The notes beneath the pieces are model-generated. The model ran no database searches and was not told the DNA's origin. It worked only from the letters and a program-made list of their open reading frames with translations. Of a stretch of DNA of 11,213 nt, positions 8,056 through 11,213 are shown in pieces (position 1 is the stretch's first letter; every line of letters starts with the position of its first letter). This DNA is from Larix sibirica (taxonomy: Eukaryota > Streptophyta > Pinopsida > Pinales > Pinaceae): assembly GCA_004151065.3 (NCBI GenBank), contig NWUY0300114245.1:1-11213 (forward strand), in the 5' to 3' direction. The position numbers were made by a program, and so were the translations under genes.

Positions 8056-8076
8056 GGAGGGGGAGCCTCCCCCTCC
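8056..8076. repeat. Perfect GC-rich hairpin in distal leader monomer
   Basis: Identical to the proximal copy: arm 8056-8065, C at 8066, arm 8067-8076. No base has changed here, although the monomers differ at about 14 other sites. Confidence 0.85.
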
Positions 8077-8103
8077 AAAGGTTTCCATCCTGCAGAAAAA
8101 TTC

Positions 8104-8115
8104 AAACCCTAAACC
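8104..8115 (+). promoter_or_regulatory. Telo-box-like motif (aaaccctaaacc), distal monomer
   Basis: The same 12-nt motif at the equivalent place in the distal monomer, unchanged. Confidence 0.4.
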
Positions 8116-8306
8116 TTATCGATCTCAGAGCGCGCTTCTCACAACTCGTAGGAACACAACATTCTTCCAAGAATAATTTATTTTTGTTATACCATTCAAT
8201 TTCTTCTGATTATCTTCATGTTGTGTGCATAGATAGATGGGCTTGAAATTTTTAAAAGAGAGGTTATCAAAATATCAATAAATCCTCACCAACTGAACCG
8301 ACAGAG

Positions 8307-9480
8307 TACGTTTATAAGTATGATGACTTCAAAACATCACTTTCAGATTTGTAGAAAGTGATATTTAGATACTCACAGCGGGTGCGGTTGCTACCATTAT
8401 CTTGAAAAGTCAGGGGCTTCTTCACCACAACCTCAACCAAAAGAAGCCTCATAGAAATGTATACATACTCGGATGTCTAAGATCATCTTGAATACATCTC
8501 TCTTATAATAAAATTTCCATACGAAGGATTCATATGTTTTACATGACGTTCAATGATGGAATCACATTGAAAAAATCATGATTAAATATGGTTTAGGACT
8601 AGATCAGACTTTTGATGGTATTTAATATATAAAGTAAATTCTTGGATATGCTAGGTCAAATTTAAGGATGATCAAATTTCCCATTTTGTGGTGTTAAATT
8701 CTACGGTTGTTCGCTTTAGTTTAATAGCATAATGAATTCATGTTCATGGAGGTAGCCATTCTGTTTAAAAGATTCTAGAGGCACTCGCCACTCTATTTGC
8801 AATATTTTGTAATACATTCTATTGACGAGACAACATTTGGCACAAATTGATTGGAGAAAGATTGAGCAAATCCAGATAATCTTGGTGAATGATTGAGCAA
8901 ATATAGAAGTGTTTCATAATGTGTAACCTCAAAATTACAATCAATACACCCTGCAATATTCTCCTTCTAGAAGTGGGTCTCTCCCCCATCGAGGGCATTG
9001 CTATGATTAGGTATCTGATGTGTAATTAGTACATGATAAATAACATGGGAAACCAAAGACTCCCTAAAATTGATTTAAAATCTAGTTAAGACCAACCTCA
9101 ACTCAAGACAGGCTGGTATAAAGATGTGATGGCTTGGTTAAACCATCGAGGGATTGACAAAAATGCCGCTTTGCAAAATATCAATAACGTTAAAAATATA
9201 TTTTTTATAAGTTTGTATTCCATAATATTATACAAAAAAGTACAATGAAAATAGGAAGGTCATGAACCAAGCACAATTATGCAGCTTGAAACCATATCAA
9301 AACACAAACTATCTATCTAATCATTAACGAATTGTTCAAAGGACTAAAGAGAAAACAAAGAGTACCAAGGTTCAAATTAGCTCCCACGGGCTGGGATTAT
9401 AGCTAGAATTAACTATTAGCTTGAAACAAAAGATACTATTGACCATTGAAATAAAAATGGAATAAAAACCTAAAACCTGA
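8307..9480. other. AT-rich intergenic sequence with no recognised gene
   Basis: No protein family, tRNA or terminal repeat could be recognised. A minus-strand frame (about 8475-8316) is open for about 50 codons without a known motif. Near 8960-8975 the minus strand reads a purine-rich tract (agaaggagaat) followed by attgcagggtgtattg, which is reminiscent of a polypurine tract followed by an LTR start in copia elements. I found no matching tg...ca boundary or second LTR, so no LTR is called. The AT-rich stretch around 9180-9240 has nothing further to report. Confidence 0.4.
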
Positions 9481-9548
9481 GTTGGTGTGGGGCGAAATTA
9501 ATCTTCATCCAGAATGATAATCATAAGAGGGATGTTTTGCTTCTGCTT

Positions 9549-9960
9549 CTAGTCATTAGTAGCCATTCCAGAGAGTTTTCCGGATTGAGAAGGGTTGGGG
9601 TAACACTGATAGATGAGTTGAGAGTTCGTCGGAGTCTCCCTGGGATGAATGAAAACTTTTTCGGTGAGTTCCCGAGCAAGGGCATTCAACTTGGGATTGA
9701 ATTCCATCCAATATTTGGCCATGTGACCAAGCCATCCTTCATTCCTATCCATGCGTTCTGTCGAGATAAGATCTTGGTTGTTTTCCATCATATTTCCCTG
9801 CATGCAGTCCGCGAGAGTCAAGCCGAGCATTGTCTTGTCAAACCAAAGCAGATTAAGAGTTTTCTGGTGTCATGTTTCCCTAGTGCAAGTTGATCCCGTG
9901 TCTTCGACTAGACTCCCCAATTTCGCAAAGATCCCGTCTAGAGCAGGGTGGACCGGATTA
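9549..9960 (-). pseudogene. Protein-like fragment of unknown family, interrupted by one stop
   Basis: One minus-strand frame runs from about 9960 to the TAG at 9549-9551 (about 137 codons), interrupted by a single TGA near 9870. The upper part reads N-P-V-H-P-A-L-D-G-I-F-A-K-L-G-S-L-V-E-D. The lower part (open from about 9867, first ATG at 9830) contains L-G-L-T-L-A-D-C-M-Q-G-N-M-M, M-D-R-N-E-G-W-L-G-H-M-A-K-Y-W, F-N-P-K-L-N-A-L-A-R-E-L and a Pro/Ser/Asn-rich end. Residue composition looks like a real soluble, helical protein rather than noise, but I do not recognise the family. Upstream, in-frame stops begin at about 9965. It could be a last exon, a host-gene pseudogene or part of an unrecognised element. 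Confidence 0.4.
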
Positions 9961-10312
9961 CCTTGAATTCAAATTTATAGACTTTGAATATGGTTCTTGG
10001 TTAAAGAGGAGAACGTATCTATGTAACATGCATGATGGGATTCATGCTCTAAAAGAACTCGGGGCATGTGAGAGCATCAAGTGCTGGTGGAGTTCTTCCT
10101 CTCTATTTTCTTGAAGTGAACCATAATGAATGCATCGTAGGGAAAATCCCAGGTTAGAGTTGATTTGCTATGAGGGGGATGGTAATGAAGCTAAATCCAA
10201 ATCATGAAGTGGGAATCCAATGGATGTAGAGGGGCATAGAAAATAGCGTTGAGTGAAAAGGACAACTTCATCTCCCTTCCATAGATGGAAATAGTATGCA
10301 GCTCCTTGTACT
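9961..10312. other. Non-coding or decayed stretch between two unknown fragments
   Basis: On plus, about 10069-10155 is open in one frame (S-S-A-G-G-V-L-P-L-Y-F-L-E-V-N-H-N-E), a different frame from the fragment at 10313; whether the two belong together is unclear. No splice-site pair could be argued with confidence. Confidence 0.3.
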
Positions 10313-10639
10313 TTGGGAGAGAACAACACTGGCTTGATAGTTATTCAGGGTGAATATCTTACAACTAGATGGAAAGTCAAGAAATACCAATGGGTATGTA
10401 TATGTGGATTACATACTGGTTTAGTGGTGTATCACTTTCCGAACCTGATCGTTGATACAAACATCTATCTACAAACAATTTCTAGAAAGAGATTGAAAAA
10501 GTTATGATACTTCCTACCTCATGAAGAGCACAAGATATTGCTGGAGACAATTAGCAACATAGAGGGTCCAGAACGCCTACTTGAGTGAGGAATTGCGATG
10601 GAAAAGGGTCACACCGAAGTAACTATTTCGGTATTATAA
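10313..10639 (+). pseudogene. Protein-like fragment of unknown family with two in-frame TGA stops
   Basis: One plus-strand frame runs from about 10313 to the TAA at 10637-10639 (109 codons), with TGA at 10505-10507 and 10586-10588. It reads G-L-I-V-I-Q-G-E-Y, Y-Q-W-V-C-I-C-G-L-H-T-G-L-V-V-Y-H-F-P-N-L-I-V-D-T, then past the first stop P-H-E-E-H-K-I-L-L-E-T-I-S-N-I-E-G-P-E-R-L-L-E, and past the second G-I-A-M-E-K-G-H-T-E-V-T-I-S. The protein-like texture continues across both stops in the same frame, which suggests a decayed coding sequence. No ATG opens it (the first codon is TTG) and upstream frames are broken, so its start is missing. I cannot name the family. Strand and frame are more certain than identity. 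Confidence 0.4.
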
Positions 10640-10814
10640 ATTTGTAGTATTGAATTATAACTTGCATGATATATAATTTATTTCATATCTTCTCTTTCTA
10701 TTTTCACAGAAGTCTTCAGTATGATCACACATGTGTTTCCAAAAATGTTTCTATATGTAATTTTTCCATTGTTTTATAGATTGGATGATTGCATGGATAT
10801 ATTAGCTATAACAT
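10640..10814. other. AT-rich spacer without features
   Basis: AT-rich, stop-rich in all frames, with no recognisable motif or repeat. Confidence 0.5.
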
Positions 10815-11135
10815 TGTCACCATCATCCTCTTTCTCATGTTGACACCATAATCCTCCTCATCTGTCATCTATCATCTCGCGCCATCCTCAAGCTCATTGT
10901 CTCATTGTCACCATCACCATCCTCATCCTCATCCTCATCATCACCATCCCCATCGTAACCATTTTCATCCTTTATCCTCATCACCATTCCCATTGTCACC
11001 ATTGTCNCATCATCATCCTCATCCTCATCATCACCATCCCCATTGTCACCATTTTCATCCTTTATCCTCGTCACCATTCCCATTGTCACCATTGTCGCCA
11101 TAATGCCAATTGTCACCATCACCATAACTATTGTC
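10815..11135. repeat. CAT/CAC-rich simple-sequence and minisatellite region
   Basis: A pyrimidine-rich plus strand is built from variants of catcctcat, caccatcac and cattgtcacc. The flanks (10815-10926 and 11107-11135) hold irregular copies of the same words. Because the trinucleotide-like units avoid stops, long accidental frames appear on both strands: His/Pro/Ser-rich on plus, and Asp/Gly/Met/Val-rich on minus. Neither has a recognisable domain, and I do not call either a gene. Confidence 0.85.
10927..11106. repeat. 90-bp minisatellite unit in two tandem copies
   Basis: Unit 1 at 10927-11016 and unit 2 at 11017-11106 share a 90-bp period, starting cctcatcctcatcatcacc and ending near cattgtcaccattgtc. 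They are nearly identical, with a few substitutions around 10954-10959 (catcgtaacc against cattgtcacc) and an N at 11007. The second unit diverges after about 11096. The N may mark assembly ambiguity inside the repeat. Confidence 0.85.
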
Positions 11136-11213
11136 ACCAACAACACTTTCCAAGCAAAATAACATGTGTTTCTAGTATGGTTCATAAACAACTTGGTAAA
11201 TTACAAAAGCTTC

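Larger units (their letters stand above)
3652..8306 (-). mobile_element. Plant LINE (non-LTR retrotransposon), 5'-complete-looking, 3'-truncated
   Basis: On the minus strand this element runs from a duplicated 5' leader (8306-7792) through ORF1 (7763-6434) and ORF2 (6416 to about 3660). The layout is that of plant L1-like LINEs: ORF1 with a DUF4283-type domain and a CCHC knuckle, ORF2 with an apurinic-type endonuclease and a reverse transcriptase. The remnant is about 4.65 kb. The usual C-terminal RNase H region, 3' UTR and poly(A) tail are absent; homology stops between 3663 and 3641, where Ty3-type gag begins. LINEs usually lose their 5' end during insertion, so a copy with a long 5' leader but no 3' end points to a later deletion or recombination. 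No target-site duplication could be identified because the 3' end is gone. Confidence 0.85.
8050..8306 (-). repeat. LINE 5' leader monomer, distal copy and probable element 5' end
   Basis: This is the outer copy of the tandem pair. Homology to the inner copy ends at 8306 (plus strand ...accgacagag), which I take as the approximate 5' end of the LINE. At its inner edge the minus strand reads L-N-F-S-A-G-W-K-P-L-E-G-E-A-P-P-P-P and then diverges at the Pro codons, so the duplicated unit includes the same Pro-rich stretch that lies upstream of the ORF1 ATG in the proximal copy. Confidence 0.8.

Noticed and set aside
8316-8475. About 50-codon minus-strand open frame next to the LINE 5' end
   Set aside because: No family resemblance and no link to the missing upstream part of the Ty3-type gag, which I looked for here.
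8940-9010. Possible polypurine tract and LTR start (minus strand, agaaggagaat then attgcaggg)
   Set aside because: Resembles copia ends, but no matching LTR end, primer-binding site or second LTR was found. Too weak to call.
10865-11191. 108-codon minus-strand frame rich in Asp, Gly, Met and Val, and a His/Pro-rich plus frame
   Set aside because: Both are by-products of the CAT/CAC minisatellite; the repeat contains few stop triplets in these frames.
1-11213. CRISPR array, bacterial operon, tRNA or rRNA
   Set aside because: No regularly spaced repeats of CRISPR type, no ribosome-binding-site organisation and no cloverleaf-like segment were seen; the content is plant nuclear repeat DNA.

Overview
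The window looks like a repeat-rich intergenic stretch of a large plant nuclear genome. No intact gene is visible. What can be recognised is three different retrotransposon remnants, all on the minus strand, plus AT-rich sequence, two coding-like scraps I cannot name, and a minisatellite. Plant assignment rests on a LINE with a DUF4283-type ORF1 and a plant-type endonuclease/reverse-transcriptase ORF2, and on a Ty1/copia and a Ty3-type fragment. A gymnosperm-like host is possible from the style of these elements, but nothing here proves it. There are no bacterial operons, CRISPR arrays, tRNAs or rRNAs.

Layout by position. (1) About 60-480, minus: part of a Ty1/copia reverse transcriptase, frameshifted, with damaged catalytic motifs. 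(2) 480-1357: no confident call. (3) 1358-3650, minus: a decayed Ty3-type polyprotein. Reading downstream it holds three CCHC zinc-knuckle positions (3640-3360), a retropepsin-like segment (3003-2593), a second capsid-like segment (2584-2040) and an unnamed tail (2014-1358). (4) About 3650-8306, minus: a LINE with two ~255-bp tandem 5' leader monomers (8306-7792), ORF1 (7763-6434; nucleic-acid-binding, two apparent frameshifts), a 17-nt gap, and ORF2 (6416 to about 3660). ORF2 has about 14 in-frame stops but no frameshift, and it lacks the RNase H end, 3' UTR and poly(A) tail. (5) 8307-9480: AT-rich, nothing firm. (6) 9480-10640: two protein-like reading frames of unknown identity, 9549-9960 minus and 10313-10639 plus, both interrupted. 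(7) 10815-11135: CAT/CAC-rich sequence with a 90-bp tandem duplication containing one N.

The pieces do not work together as a system; they are layers of insertion and decay. The LINE is the least decayed and probably the youngest. The most informative features are its duplicated leader with a perfect short hairpin and a telomere-like box, the abrupt LINE/Ty3 junction without a LINE tail, and the knuckle-protease-capsid order of the Ty3-type remnant.
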